This document shows positions 18,515-27,318 of a stretch of DNA of 64,000 nt, piece by piece. Source of the DNA: Pirellulales bacterium (GTDB lineage Bacteria; Planctomycetota; Planctomycetia; Pirellulales; Lacipirellulaceae); contig JANQOF010000015.1 in the NCBI GenBank assembly GCA_028279215.1, forward strand, positions 62,001 through 126,000, read 5' to 3'. Every line of letters begins with the position of its first letter. Positions within the stretch are counted from its first letter, which is position 1. The notes below the pieces were generated by a model, which was not told where the DNA came from, did no database searches, and saw nothing but the letters and a program-made list of their open reading frames with translations. The position numbers and the translations under genes were made by a program.

Positions 18515-18710
18515 AGGCAAGAAGCGAGTTTATTGCCGAGCCAAAGACGAGTTAGCGGCCCAGATGGGGGCGTGTCACTATTGTGCTAACGAGCGGCACG
18601 ATCGTCAAGGTATCGGCTCGTTTGGTCGCGTATGTTGGCGTGATTGTGAGGGTCGGCAACATGTCGATGCTCCCTCTTCACTCGTGTCTGTTCCATGGGC
18701 GGCAATTGGC
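18515..18710. promoter_or_regulatory. Divergent control region between AraC regulator and rhaA
   Basis: About 200 bases separate the two divergent starts. It must hold both promoters and the binding sites of the AraC-type regulator. TTGCCGAG near 18,532 and its complement-like GTCGGCAA near 18,652 are a possible distant inverted pair. No confident -10/-35 pair was found. Confidence 0.4.
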
Positions 18711-20000
18711 ATGGCGGTTTCCGAGTCGCAACTTCAACAATCCTATGAATTGGCCCGCGAGCGTTTTGCCGCATTGGGCGTCGACACCGAGGCCGCCATC
18801 ACACGGCTGGCAACCATTCCGATTTCGCTGCACTGTTGGCAAGGAGACGACGTCGGTGGTTTTGAGAGCCCGTCGGGCGACATCGGTGGAGGGTTGGCCG
18901 TCACTGGGAACTACCCGGGCAAGGCCACCACGCCCGACGAACTTCGTAGCGACCTCGACCAAACGTATGCACTGCTTCCTGGAAAGCACCGACTTAATCT
19001 GCACGCCATCTATGGAGAGTTTGGCGGGCTGACGCCGGAGCGCAATGAGATTGGGCCCGAGCACTTCCAGGGCTGGATCGACTGGGCGCGCGAGCGGCAG
19101 GTCGGCCTCGACTTCAATCCAACGTTTTTCGCACATCCCAATGCGGGCGACGGGTTGACTCTTTCCCATCCGGACGCAGGAATTCGGCAGTATTGGATCG
19201 ACCACGGAATCGCCTGTCGCCACATTGGTGCAGCGTTGGGTCAAGCCCTGGGCTCGACGTGCGTAACCAACGTGTGGATCCCCGATGGCCATAAGGACTC
19301 GCCCGCGAGTCGCAAGGCACCACGAGAGCGGTTGATCGAATCGCTCGACGCGATGTTTGCCCAGCCGCTCGATCCCAGCGAGAACCTCGACGCGGTGGAA
19401 TGCAAGCTATTTGGCATCGGTTCAGAGAGCTTTGTGGTTGGCTCGCACGAGTTCTACCTGGGTTACGCCGCCACTCGGCAGAAGGTCCTTTGCTTAGACG
19501 CTGGACACTTTCATCCCACCGAAGTCATCTCGGAGAAGATCTCGGCCGTGATGAACTACGTGCCCGAACTCTTGTTGCACGTCAGTCGTGGTGTGCGGTG
19601 GGACAGCGATCACGTAGTGACGTTGACCGACGAGCTAGTGGCGATCGCTCAAGAATTGGTGCGCGGCGAGTACCTCGCGCGAACGCACATTGGCCTTGAC
19701 TTCTTCGATGCCAGCATCAATCGTATTGCCGCTTGGACGATCGGCGCGCGGAACGTGATTCGTGCGCTATTGATCGCGCTTCTCGAGCCAACGCAGCAAC
19801 TCGTTGAAGCCGAACTAGCCGGCGACCTCACCAAACGACTTGCCATGATGGAAGAGCAGAAGTCGCTTCCATGGGGCGTGGTTTGGGACTACTACTGCTT
19901 GCAGTCGGATGTGCCAGTGGGCGACATTTGGTTGGAAGAAGTTCGGAACTACGAACAATCGACTCTTTTCTCGCGGCCTGGGAACCCGACCTCAGTCTGA
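18711..20000 (+). CDS. rhaA: L-rhamnose isomerase
   Basis: A 429-residue enzyme that interconverts L-rhamnose and L-rhamnulose. The N-terminus ([16 protein letters not shown]), [35 protein letters not shown] and [13 protein letters not shown] are the conserved RhaA blocks that carry the metal-binding His and Asp residues. The length agrees with the family at about 420. ATG at 18,711 was chosen as the family start; the frame upstream shows no conserved sequence. It is the first gene of a plus-strand operon continuing with a permease, a small membrane protein and rhamnulokinase. Confidence 0.96.
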   Translation: MAVSESQLQQSYELARERFAALGVDTEAAITRLATIPISLHCWQGDDVGGFESPSGDIGGGLAVTGNYPGKATTPDELRSDLDQTYALLPGKHRLNLHAIYGEFGGLTPERNEIGPEHFQGWIDWARERQVGLDFNPTFFAHPNAGDGLTLSHPDAGIRQYWIDHGIACRHIGAALGQALGSTCVTNVWIPDGHKDSPASRKAPRERLIESLDAMFAQPLDPSENLDAVECKLFGIGSESFVVGSHEFYLGYAATRQKVLCLDAGHFHPTEVISEKISAVMNYVPELLLHVSRGVRWDSDHVVTLTDELVAIAQELVRGEYLARTHIGLDFFDASINRIAAWTIGARNVIRALLIALLEPTQQLVEAELAGDLTKRLAMMEEQKSLPWGVVWDYYCLQSDVPVGDIWLEEVRNYEQSTLFSRPGNPTSV

Positions 20001-20016
20001 TGTGGGCGAATCTACT

Positions 20017-21480
20017 ATGGCGGACGAAAACCAAGCTTCTTCGGGCGAATACGAGCGCGAGCCCGTACCGGAACATGCTCTAAAGGGGCCCGGCAAGTTT
20101 TGGGGCATGTATGCGGGGGAGCATGCTGCGGGAACGGAATTTATGATTGGCTCATTATTCTTGGGGGCCGGTGCGAGTCTGCAGGACCTGATCTTGGGTC
20201 TGCTGCTGGGCAACATCCTGGCGGTGCTGACGTGGCGCTACTTGGTCACGCCAATCGCCATGGGTAAGCGAATGACGCTGTACTATCAGCTCGAACGCAT
20301 CGCCGGTGGTTCGATGGTGAAGCTCTACAACGTGGTAAACGGTGTCCTGTTTTGCTTGCTGGCCGGAGCCATGGTGACGGTCTCTGCCACGGCGGTGGGC
20401 GTTCCGCTCGGTATCGACTTCTCGGTTCCCGGTAGTGCACTTGCATTCGGCAGCATGAACTTCACCCTGGTGGTCGTCGTAGTCGGTGGAGTGATGGCAG
20501 TGATTGCCGCTGCCGGATATGAAATGGTAGCGCGTGTGGCCAACGTCGCCGCTCCGTGGATGATCGCCATATTCGCGGCATGTGGCCTTATCTCTTTAGC
20601 GCGAATGAATGTATCGAGCTACGGTTCGCTTCAGGAGGCATGGGAGAGCGGCATCGCGTTCGTGCGCGACCATGGCGGCGAAACGGAGTTTCCATTCTGG
20701 CAGATTGTCGTGTTCGCGTGGTTATGTAACGGGGCCATGCACTTCGGCATGGCCGATCTGTCGATCTTTCGGTTTGCTCGTGACAAGTCTTCAGGCTGGG
20801 CGCCAGCGATTGGCATGTTTCTGGGGCACTACATGGCATGGATAGCCGCAGCGTTGATGTTGGCCGCCGCAATCAAAGTGTCGCAACAATCGGGCGAGTT
20901 TGGAGGCCTTCTTAATGGCGACAACAAGGTAGTGGCCAATCCTGGCCTATTGGCCTGGCAAGCCATTGGTTGGACGGGCATCCTGTGTGTGATCATCGCG
21001 GGTTGGACGACTGCCAACCCCACGATCTACCGAGCAGGCTTGGCCTTTCAGGGAATCTTTCCCAGCAGTTCGCGTGTCACCATGACGCTCCTCGCTGGAG
21101 CCGTGGCCACCATCGCAGGTGCGTTTCCGAATCTCGCTGCGGAACTACTCAATTTTGTTGGCACCTACGGCACGGTACTCGGCCCGATGGGCGCCGTGAT
21201 TTTTGTCGACTTCTATCTGATGCGGAAGTTTGGCCTCTCCGACGAATACGCCACGCACGCCAAAAGCAGTTTCAATCCAGCAGTGTTCCTCGCTTGGGGC
21301 ATTCCGGTGACTGTTGGGTTGATACTGATCTACGTGAAGGGGATTGTCTACCAAAACGCCACGGTATTCCCAGCTTACCTTGTCGTCCCTTGCTGGATTG
21401 CCTGTGCTGTGCTGTACTTGGTGTTGTCGAAAATCACACAGCGGCCCGTGCCAAGTTACGATAAACTAGCCGCGAATTGA
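20017..21480 (+). CDS. NCS1-like (purine-cytosine permease family) transporter
   Basis: A 487-residue membrane protein with about 12 hydrophobic helices. GEHAAGTEFMIGSLFLGAGA near the start, the middle segment AWLCNGAMHFGMADLSIFRF and WTTANPTIYRAGLAF are typical of cytosine-permease-like NCS1 carriers. Family members carry nucleobases or vitamins with H+ or Na+. Here it sits between rhaA and rhaB with a 16-base gap, so transport of L-rhamnose or a breakdown product is likely by context but not shown by sequence. ATG at 20,017 starts the family-like N-terminus. Confidence 0.85.
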   Translation: MADENQASSGEYEREPVPEHALKGPGKFWGMYAGEHAAGTEFMIGSLFLGAGASLQDLILGLLLGNILAVLTWRYLVTPIAMGKRMTLYYQLERIAGGSMVKLYNVVNGVLFCLLAGAMVTVSATAVGVPLGIDFSVPGSALAFGSMNFTLVVVVVGGVMAVIAAAGYEMVARVANVAAPWMIAIFAACGLISLARMNVSSYGSLQEAWESGIAFVRDHGGETEFPFWQIVVFAWLCNGAMHFGMADLSIFRFARDKSSGWAPAIGMFLGHYMAWIAAALMLAAAIKVSQQSGEFGGLLNGDNKVVANPGLLAWQAIGWTGILCVIIAGWTTANPTIYRAGLAFQGIFPSSSRVTMTLLAGAVATIAGAFPNLAAELLNFVGTYGTVLGPMGAVIFVDFYLMRKFGLSDEYATHAKSSFNPAVFLAWGIPVTVGLILIYVKGIVYQNATVFPAYLVVPCWIACAVLYLVLSKITQRPVPSYDKLAAN

Positions 21481-21490
21481 GGGACTGTTG

Positions 21491-21685
21491 ATGGCCGCAC
21501 TTAAACTCGTCTCACTCCTAGCTCTCGCGGCGACGATTCTGCCGAGCGTTCTTTTTTTGACCCAGACGGTCAACCACGAGACAGTTCTGTGGGTCGCGAT
21601 CATCAGCACAATCGTCTGGTTCGTCGCCACTCCGCTGTGGATGGGCAGCGAGTTGCGACCCGACTTGGATCAGGTAGAGATCTGA
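21491..21685 (+). CDS. Small two-helix membrane protein of the rhamnose operon
   Basis: A 64-residue protein with two hydrophobic segments (about 4-25 and 33-52) and a polar tail (GSELRPDLDQVEI). It starts 10 bases after the permease stop and ends 1 base before rhaB, so it is clearly inside the operon. It may be an accessory subunit of the permease, as small membrane partners of secondary carriers often are. No family was recognised. TTG at 21,488 is an alternative start. Confidence 0.7.
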   Translation: MAALKLVSLLALAATILPSVLFLTQTVNHETVLWVAIISTIVWFVATPLWMGSELRPDLDQVEI

Positions 21686-21686
21686 A

Positions 21687-23165
21687 ATGTCACAGCGGCA
21701 TTACGTTGCGTGCGATCTTGGTGCGGAAAGTGGCCGGGTGATCCTTGGCACGCTCACGGACGGCAAGCTTGCGCTCCAGGAGGTTCACCGCTTCGCGAAT
21801 CACGCGGTGAAGCTGGCCGGTTCGATGAGATGGAACATCGTGGGCATCTTTGAGGAACTCAAAGTCGGGATTCGCAAGGTCGCGCAGCAGGGAATTGAGC
21901 CCGCCGGCTTGAGCGTCGACTCGTGGGGTGTCGACTACGTGCTGATGGGCGCTGGGCAGCCGTTGATCGCTCTGCCGCACCACTATCGTGATCCACGCAC
22001 GAACTCCACGTTCGCCGACACGCTCGACGAGGTTGGAAGCGAGGCGATTTTCGCCGAGACCGGCATTCAATTCATGTCGCTCAACACGATCTACCAATTG
22101 CTGGACGATCGCAATACGAGCCCAGGGTTGCTTCAATTGGCCGATCGGTTCCTGAATATCGCCGACTACCTGAATTACCTGTTCAGCGGCGCGGCCAAGA
22201 GCGAGGTGAGTCTCGCCAGCACCACGCAGCTTTACAATCCGCAAACGAGCAGTTGGTCGGATAAGTTAATCGAAACCTGTGGGTTCCGACGTGAGATGTT
22301 CCCCGAGATCGTCCCGTCGGGCACGAAGCTGGGGTCACTCGCGCCCGAAGTTCAAGGCGACACGGGTATCTCTGATACCCAAGTGATTGCCACCTGCTCG
22401 CACGACACCGGCGCGGCTGTGGCTGCAGTGCCGGCCGTAGGCGACGACTGGGCCTATCTGAGTAGCGGTACTTGGTCGCTCATCGGGGTGGAGCTACCTG
22501 GGCCATTGGTGAACGACGCGGCGCGTGAGGAGAACTACACCAACGAAGCGGGATTCGACGGCACCACGCGATTCCTGAAGAATATCATTGGACTTTGGTT
22601 ACTGCAGGAATGTCGTCGTGAGTGGGAGCGCGAAGGAGAATCGCTCGACTACGCTGCCCTTAGCAGTCTTGCTGAACAGGAGGGGCCGTTTCGTTCGTTG
22701 GTGAATCCTGACGCCGCCAGATTCTTGCAGCCCAAGAGCATGACACAGGCCATTGTCGACTACTGTCAAGAGACGGAGCAACCTGCACCTTCATCTCCAG
22801 GACAGTTTGCGCGGTGCATCTTTGAGAGCTTGGCTCTTTTGTATGGTCAGACGTTGTCGACCCTCGAACAGCTCACCACTCGAAGCGTCCGCCGGTTGCA
22901 CATTGTTGGCGGTGGCAGCCAGAACAAACTGCTCAATCAATTCGCGGCGAATGCGATCGATCGGACGGTGTACGCTGGGCCAGTAGAGGCGACCGCCATT
23001 GGCAACCTACTGATTCAAGCGATTGCGCTAGAGGATATCGAGTCTTTGGATGCCTTACGCGGCGTGGTGCGCAGTTCGTTCGACATCGAAACGTACGAGC
23101 CGCAGCAAACCGATCGGTGGCGCGAAGCCGCCCAGCGTTTCGCGGATCTGAAGCTCGAGGCATAA
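21687..23165 (+). CDS. rhaB: L-rhamnulokinase
   Basis: A 492-residue FGGY-family kinase that phosphorylates L-rhamnulose to rhamnulose-1-phosphate. The N-terminal phosphate-binding motif ACDLGAESGRVILGTL is characteristic of rhamnulokinases. SVDSWGVDYVLM contains the catalytic-site Asp, ATCSHDTGAAVAAVPA follows the hinge, and IVGGGSQNKLLNQFAAN is the C-terminal adenosine-site block. The product is the substrate of the class II aldolase encoded in the convergent operon. The stop is five bases from the end of the convergent dehydrogenase gene. Confidence 0.96.
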   Translation: MSQRHYVACDLGAESGRVILGTLTDGKLALQEVHRFANHAVKLAGSMRWNIVGIFEELKVGIRKVAQQGIEPAGLSVDSWGVDYVLMGAGQPLIALPHHYRDPRTNSTFADTLDEVGSEAIFAETGIQFMSLNTIYQLLDDRNTSPGLLQLADRFLNIADYLNYLFSGAAKSEVSLASTTQLYNPQTSSWSDKLIETCGFRREMFPEIVPSGTKLGSLAPEVQGDTGISDTQVIATCSHDTGAAVAAVPAVGDDWAYLSSGTWSLIGVELPGPLVNDAAREENYTNEAGFDGTTRFLKNIIGLWLLQECRREWEREGESLDYAALSSLAEQEGPFRSLVNPDAARFLQPKSMTQAIVDYCQETEQPAPSSPGQFARCIFESLALLYGQTLSTLEQLTTRSVRRLHIVGGGSQNKLLNQFAANAIDRTVYAGPVEATAIGNLLIQAIALEDIESLDALRGVVRSSFDIETYEPQQTDRWREAAQRFADLKLEA

Positions 23166-23170
23166 TCGCG

Positions 23171-24103
23171 TTAGACTCTGGCCAGTACCGTTTCGAGCGT
23201 TTGACGTAACACGTTGCCGCTGTTGCGCAGAGCTTGCATTTCTTTGGGCCACAGTTCGATCTCCATCCGATCGACGACACCGCATTTGCCCACCACTGTT
23301 GGCACCGAGAGCGCCACATTGCGGATGTTGTAGCAGCCGTCTTGCACACTCGAAACAGGCAGCACACGGCAACTGTCGAGGGCAATCGCTTCGATCACGT
23401 CTTGTATGGCGATACCCACGGCGAAGCCAGCGCCGCCCTTCCCGCGGATCACCTCGGCGCCGCTGCCTTTGGTGCGGGTGAATAGTTGATTGCCGAGGTT
23501 ACCGGTCCATCCCGGATACTTGTCGATCGGCAGACCGGCGATCGCGGCGCTCGACCAAATCGGCACCATGCTATCGCCATGTTCGCCGAGGATGACCGCC
23601 TTGACTTGGGTAGGCGGAGCTTTGAGTTCGGCGGCGATCAAGCTGCGGAAGCGAATCGTGTCGAGCTGTGTACCAAGACCAATCACCTGGTTGCTGGGCA
23701 GGCCCAATCGCTCGGCGGCGAGGTAGGTCAGCACGTCAACCGGGTTCGAAACCACCACAACGATGGCTGATTGCTTCGGGCTGGCCTGCTTCACCGCGTC
23801 GAGAATGGTGACAAACAAGTCGACATTGCGATTGATGAGGTCCAGGCGGCTTTCGTCGGGCTTGCGCCGCAGGCCGGCCGTGACGCAGATGACGTCGCTC
23901 GATGGAATGTGCTCGTAGCCGCCCGAGTTGATCACCTGGTCGGCAATGCTCGGCCCGCCGTGCAATAGATCGAGTGCCTGGCCAGCTGCAAGATCGGCAT
24001 TGACGTCAAGCAGGCTAATCTCGCGGACAATGCCGCCCGCCTGCAGAGCGAACGCGGCACACGAGCCGACGAGCCCTCCGCCACCTATGATGCTAACTTT
24101 CAT
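23171..24103 (-). CDS. Malate/lactate dehydrogenase of the microcompartment operon
   Basis: A 310-residue NAD-dependent 2-hydroxyacid dehydrogenase. The Rossmann motif IIGGGGLVGS is at residues 5-14, with Asp33 in LLDVN favouring NAD. The mobile loop is AGLRRKPDESR (76-86), the active-site His is in GEHGDSM, and the substrate Arg is Arg86. The specificity position in the loop is Arg80, as in malate dehydrogenases, where lactate dehydrogenases have Gln. The neighbours argue for lactate or NADH recycling, so the true substrate is uncertain. It is the last gene of the operon. I see no separate encapsulation helix at either end. Confidence 0.88.
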   Translation of the reverse strand: MKVSIIGGGGLVGSCAAFALQAGGIVREISLLDVNADLAAGQALDLLHGGPSIADQVINSGGYEHIPSSDVICVTAGLRRKPDESRLDLINRNVDLFVTILDAVKQASPKQSAIVVVVSNPVDVLTYLAAERLGLPSNQVIGLGTQLDTIRFRSLIAAELKAPPTQVKAVILGEHGDSMVPIWSSAAIAGLPIDKYPGWTGNLGNQLFTRTKGSGAEVIRGKGGAGFAVGIAIQDVIEAIALDSCRVLPVSSVQDGCYNIRNVALSVPTVVGKCGVVDRMEIELWPKEMQALRNSGNVLRQTLETVLARV

Positions 24104-24131
24104 GGTTGTTGTCCGTGGTCAGTTGTCAGTT
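24103..24131. repeat. Degenerate TCAGTTG/TCCGTGG word tract
   Basis: GTTGTTGTCCGTGGTCAGTT followed by GTCAGTTGCGTGG is a run of related G/T-rich words directly upstream of the dehydrogenase start, inside the operon. It is one of several short word tracts in the window. Confidence 0.4.
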
Positions 24132-24139
24132 GCGTGGAT

Positions 24140-24997
24140 TTACTCTTGCGAAAGTGCTTCGAGTACTCGGCTGGTGATTTGTTGCACGATCGCTTCTTGG
24201 TCGCCATTGGCCGCAGGCGACGGCGCGGCACTCGGAGCCATCGGTGGTGGCGCGGGAAATCCGCGACGGGAAACGCCGGATTCTTTCCAGCTATCGCGAA
24301 AGATATCGTTCGCGCAGATATCACAGTTTTCATACTCCTTGTGTAGCCGCGGGTCGTCCATGCCCCATTGCTGCTTCAGTTCGAGCAGTTCTTCCGACTT
24401 CTCCTTGCTCAGGAACTCGACGTTGCCGACCTGCTTGGCGAGGATGAGAATGCGACAGTAAGCGTCAAGGATTTCGGTCCACCAGTACGCCCGCTCGACA
24501 TTCTCCCCGTAGCTAACGGTACCGTGGTTGGCGAGAACGATCACGTTGGTCTTGTGAACGAACGGAAGAATCGTATCGGCGAATGCCTGGCCACCGGGCG
24601 TCTCGTATTTGGTGATCGGAACGTCGCCCAGGAACACTTCGACCTCGGGCAGAATGCACTGCGGAATCGGCTCGCGGGCCACGGCGAACGCAGTGGCGTG
24701 CGGCGGGTGACAATGGACCACGCTTTTGACTTCCGGGCGCGCCTTCATGATCTCCAGATGAAGTAGGGCCTCGCTCGACCGTTTCTTCGCGCCGGCGATC
24801 TGGTTGCCCTGCATATCGACCGTGCAAATGTCTTCGGGCTTCAAGAAACCCTTGGAGTGCATGGTTGGCGTGCAAAGCACTTCGTTGTCGCTAACGCGAT
24901 AGGTAATGTTGCCGTCGTTGGCCGCGGCAAAACCTTTCTTGTAAATCCGGTCGCCAATCTCGCAGATTTCCTGCTTCATTCGATGGACGTTCATCAT
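24140..24997 (-). CDS. Class II aldolase with C-terminal encapsulation peptide
   Basis: A 285-residue fuculose/rhamnulose-1-phosphate aldolase-type enzyme. The zinc ligands are His95 and His97 (VVHCHPPHA) and His158 (LANHGTV); Glu76 in SSEALLH is the likely catalytic acid. It should split the sugar-1-phosphate into dihydroxyacetone phosphate and L-lactaldehyde. After residue 246 a Pro/Ala-rich linker leads to a short amphipathic helix (EAIVQQITSRVLEALSQE, 268-285), the form of an encapsulation peptide that targets cargo to a microcompartment. ATG at 24,997 has GAGGAA upstream; a second ATG follows at once. Confidence 0.94.
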   Translation of the reverse strand: MMNVHRMKQEICEIGDRIYKKGFAAANDGNITYRVSDNEVLCTPTMHSKGFLKPEDICTVDMQGNQIAGAKKRSSEALLHLEIMKARPEVKSVVHCHPPHATAFAVAREPIPQCILPEVEVFLGDVPITKYETPGGQAFADTILPFVHKTNVIVLANHGTVSYGENVERAYWWTEILDAYCRILILAKQVGNVEFLSKEKSEELLELKQQWGMDDPRLHKEYENCDICANDIFRDSWKESGVSRRGFPAPPPMAPSAAPSPAANGDQEAIVQQITSRVLEALSQE

Positions 24998-25047
24998 GGC
25001 GTGTTCCTCGTCTTCGTGCGATTTAGTTGCTGAATCGTTCGGTATTA

Positions 25048-25335
25048 CTAGTTTTGGAAGAGGTTTAGGTCGTCCAACAGGGCCGAGTTGTAGGCGTCCA
25101 CCGGCTTTAGCTCGGGGCGAAATGGCTGGGCCGCTTCGCCGCTTTCGCTGATGGCGATGAGCGATCCCTCGCCCGCTCCGTGTTCGTCCCATACCACCAG
25201 GCTTTCGCCCGAAGGCTGCGAGTCGTTCTGCAACTCGTCGAGTTGCAGTGGCACCGCCAACCGCAATGAGCACGCTGCGAAGCTGGGGTGGGCTCGGCTG
25301 AGCACCACGTTGCCGATGATTTTGGCGATTCTCAT
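25048..25335 (-). CDS. BMC-P (EutN/CcmL) pentameric shell protein
   Basis: A 95-residue protein with the EutN/CcmL fold: MRIAKIIGNVVLS at the start, LRLAVPLQLDE in the second strand and a C-terminal EGSLIAISESGEAA region. BMC-P proteins form pentamers that cap the vertices of microcompartment shells. This is one of three BMC-P genes in the operon. It follows the small unknown gene with a 4-base overlap (ATGA). The central segment is more divergent than in the other two. Confidence 0.92.
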   Translation of the reverse strand: MRIAKIIGNVVLSRAHPSFAACSLRLAVPLQLDELQNDSQPSGESLVVWDEHGAGEGSLIAISESGEAAQPFRPELKPVDAYNSALLDDLNLFQN

Positions 25336-25619
25336 GACGATGTGCCTCTGGTGAGTTGCACCTGGCGTTCTTTCAACAAGTCAACGACCGCAGGGGTGAC
25401 AATCGCCCGGGCGGATACTTGCACTTGCGAGACTCCGTCGAGCCGTTCGCGCACCGTTTCGAGCGTGACGAGTCGCTCGCCGAGCACAATTGTTCGGGTG
25501 CCAGACGTAGCGGTCGGCTGATGGCCGCTAGCGCGCAGTCGCCGGACGACCTCGCTGACAATCCACTCGAGTTGTTCCTGGCTCAATGTCACCGATCGTT
25601 GATCCCAGTTACCGTCCAC
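25332..25619 (-). CDS. Microcompartment operon protein of unknown function
   Basis: A 95-residue protein with no shell-protein or enzyme motifs. The first part, LSQEQLEWIVSEVVRRLRAS (11-30), is an amphipathic helix very like the encapsulation peptides of the other cargo proteins. A flexible Pro/Thr segment follows, then a small alpha/beta domain (TIVLGERLVTLETVRERL, AIVTPAVVDLLKERQV). It is sandwiched between two BMC-P genes, overlapping one by 4 bases and the other by 31. Proteins at this position in PV-type loci are conserved but uncharacterised. It may be a scaffold or assembly factor like PduM. Confidence 0.75.
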   Translation of the reverse strand: MDGNWDQRSVTLSQEQLEWIVSEVVRRLRASGHQPTATSGTRTIVLGERLVTLETVRERLDGVSQVQVSARAIVTPAVVDLLKERQVQLTRGTSS

Positions 25620-25852
25620 CGCACGGGTGTGTTGTCCGAACCGAGCATCTCTCGAGCCGTTCGGCCGTCGCTGGTGATCATCACTTCGTCACCGAGCCCC
25701 GCACCGCAGCAGGTGTCGACCGCAACCAGCGGATCGCCGTCGGGCTTTGAACCGTCGGGTCCATAGGGCTGCACTACCAGCATTCGTCGCCCTTCGAGCG
25801 ACGGGTGCTTGAGTGTGGCTGTCGCCGATCCCATGACTTTGGCTTTGAGCAT
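25589..25852 (-). CDS. BMC-P (EutN/CcmL) pentameric shell protein
   Basis: An 87-residue EutN/CcmL protein: KVMGSATATLKHPSLEGRRM at the start, VVQPYGPDG in the second strand, then VAVDTCCGAGLGDEVMITSD and a final TVTGINDR, all matching the family. It makes a vertex pentamer of the shell. It overlaps the following unknown gene by 31 bases, an unusually long overlap that suggests tight coupling of translation. The start follows the aldehyde dehydrogenase stop by 10 bases. Confidence 0.94.
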   Translation of the reverse strand: MLKAKVMGSATATLKHPSLEGRRMLVVQPYGPDGSKPDGDPLVAVDTCCGAGLGDEVMITSDGRTAREMLGSDNTPVRWTVTGINDR

Positions 25853-25862
25853 GGCTCGCTGT

Positions 25863-27299
25863 CTACCGTCTTCCCAATATGTGCAAGTCGTCGATCAACG
25901 AGCACCGCCGTTCGCGCGTAAACGTGAGTGGCGTCGTGACGCCTTCGCCCGTCGGCGTCGCAATACTGAACGACAAGTAACCTTCGCCGCCCAGACCAAG
26001 CGACGACATGCACGGGCCATTCTTCACGAACAGCGTGGTGTCGAGCGCGCGGCCCATCATGGTCATATGTCGTACGTTGTTAGTGTGAATGATGGCCGTG
26101 TGGCGGAAGCCGTGCTCGTAGTACTTGGCCTTGGCGATTGCCTCTTCGATGTCGCGGCAACGGACGAACGGCACGAACGGCATCATCTGCTCCACGGGCA
26201 CAAACGGGTTGGTCTCCGACGTTTCGCCGAACAATAGCTCCGTATTTCTCGGCACGTCGCGGCCCGCTGCTCGAGCCAGCACCGCTGCGTCTTTTCCGAT
26301 GTAGTCCTTCGCGGCTACTTCGTGCTTGTGTTCGCCTTCGCCGACGGTGGTGATGGCCACGGCCGTCAGGCGGTCGATTTCCGTGGCGGTCAATTGCACG
26401 GCGCCCGCGTGCTCCATCGCCGCCATCATCGGCTCGAACGCCGGCTCGGTGCAAAACACTTCCTTCTCCGCAATGCACAGCAGGTTGTTGTCGTACGACG
26501 CGCCCTGAATGATGGCTCGTGCAGCGCGGTCGAAGTCGGCCGTTTCGTCGACCACCACGGGCGGATTGCCCGGGCCGGCCACTACTGCTCGCTTGCCGCT
26601 GTTCAAGGCGGCGCGGGCCACGGCTGGGCCGCCGGTAACGCAAATGCACGCGATGTCGCGGTGGGCGAACAGTGCATTGGCCGATTCAAGCGTCGGTTCG
26701 GCGATGACGCAGATCAGGTTGTCGATGCCCAAGTCGGCCGCGATGGCCGCGTTGAAACGGCGAACGCCTTCGGCGGCTACACGTTTGCCGCTGGGATGCG
26801 GGTTTACGACCAGCGCGTTTCCACTCGCAATCATGCTGACCGCATTGCCGGTGATGGTTGGCAGCGAGTGCGTTACCGGTGTGATGGCGCCGATCACGCC
26901 AAACGGCGCTCGTTCGATTACTGCCAAGCCCTTGTCGCCGCTGTACACCTCGGACTTGAGGAACTCGGTGCCTGGCGTTCGTTCGCCAAGCGTCTTGAGT
27001 TTTTCGATCTTGTGCTCCAGCCGACCGATACCCGTCTCTTCCATCTCCATAGTGCCAAGTTCGACGCACTGTTCGATAGAGATGCGACGAATGTGATCGA
27101 TGATGCGTTTGCGATCTTCAATCGTGTGGTGGCTGAGTTGGTCGAATGCCTCGCCGGCGGCGGCCACCGCTTCGTCGACACATGTGAATACGCCGTTGCG
27201 CCCGTGGTATCCGTTGGAGGAAGATGCAGCGGGTATCTGCCCCACTTCGGCCAGTACTTGCGCGATCACGCTGCGTAGTGTGGTTTCGTCAAGTTGCAT
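25863..27299 (-). CDS. CoA-acylating aldehyde dehydrogenase (PduP type) with N-terminal encapsulation peptide
   Basis: A 478-residue enzyme of the PduP/EutE family that oxidises an aldehyde, here probably L-lactaldehyde, to an acyl-CoA with NAD. The catalytic Cys275 lies in DNNLLCIAEKEVF; VTHSLPTITGNA and VTGGPAVARAAL are typical family blocks. The first 18 residues (LDETTLRSVIAQVLAEV) form an amphipathic helix followed by a flexible Ala/Ser/Gly linker, the form of an encapsulation peptide. It sits in the middle of the shell-gene operon, between two BMC-P genes. Confidence 0.95.
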   Translation of the reverse strand: MQLDETTLRSVIAQVLAEVGQIPAASSSNGYHGRNGVFTCVDEAVAAAGEAFDQLSHHTIEDRKRIIDHIRRISIEQCVELGTMEMEETGIGRLEHKIEKLKTLGERTPGTEFLKSEVYSGDKGLAVIERAPFGVIGAITPVTHSLPTITGNAVSMIASGNALVVNPHPSGKRVAAEGVRRFNAAIAADLGIDNLICVIAEPTLESANALFAHRDIACICVTGGPAVARAALNSGKRAVVAGPGNPPVVVDETADFDRAARAIIQGASYDNNLLCIAEKEVFCTEPAFEPMMAAMEHAGAVQLTATEIDRLTAVAITTVGEGEHKHEVAAKDYIGKDAAVLARAAGRDVPRNTELLFGETSETNPFVPVEQMMPFVPFVRCRDIEEAIAKAKYYEHGFRHTAIIHTNNVRHMTMMGRALDTTLFVKNGPCMSSLGLGGEGYLSFSIATPTGEGVTTPLTFTRERRCSLIDDLHILGRR

Positions 27300-27318
27300 C
27301 GTGTTTACCTACGTGATC

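Noticed and set aside
18498..18710. Longer start for rhaA giving 71 extra residues
   Set aside because: The extension has no similarity to rhamnose isomerases and overlaps the start of the divergent regulator gene.
25001..25273. Longer start for the aldolase giving 92 extra residues
   Set aside because: It would overlap most of the BMC-P gene upstream, and the family start with a ribosome site is at 24,997.
26322..27278. Long open frame (318 codons) on the plus strand opposite the aldehyde dehydrogenase
   Set aside because: It is wholly antisense to a clear enzyme gene and its translation has no family features; such shadow frames are common in GC-rich DNA.
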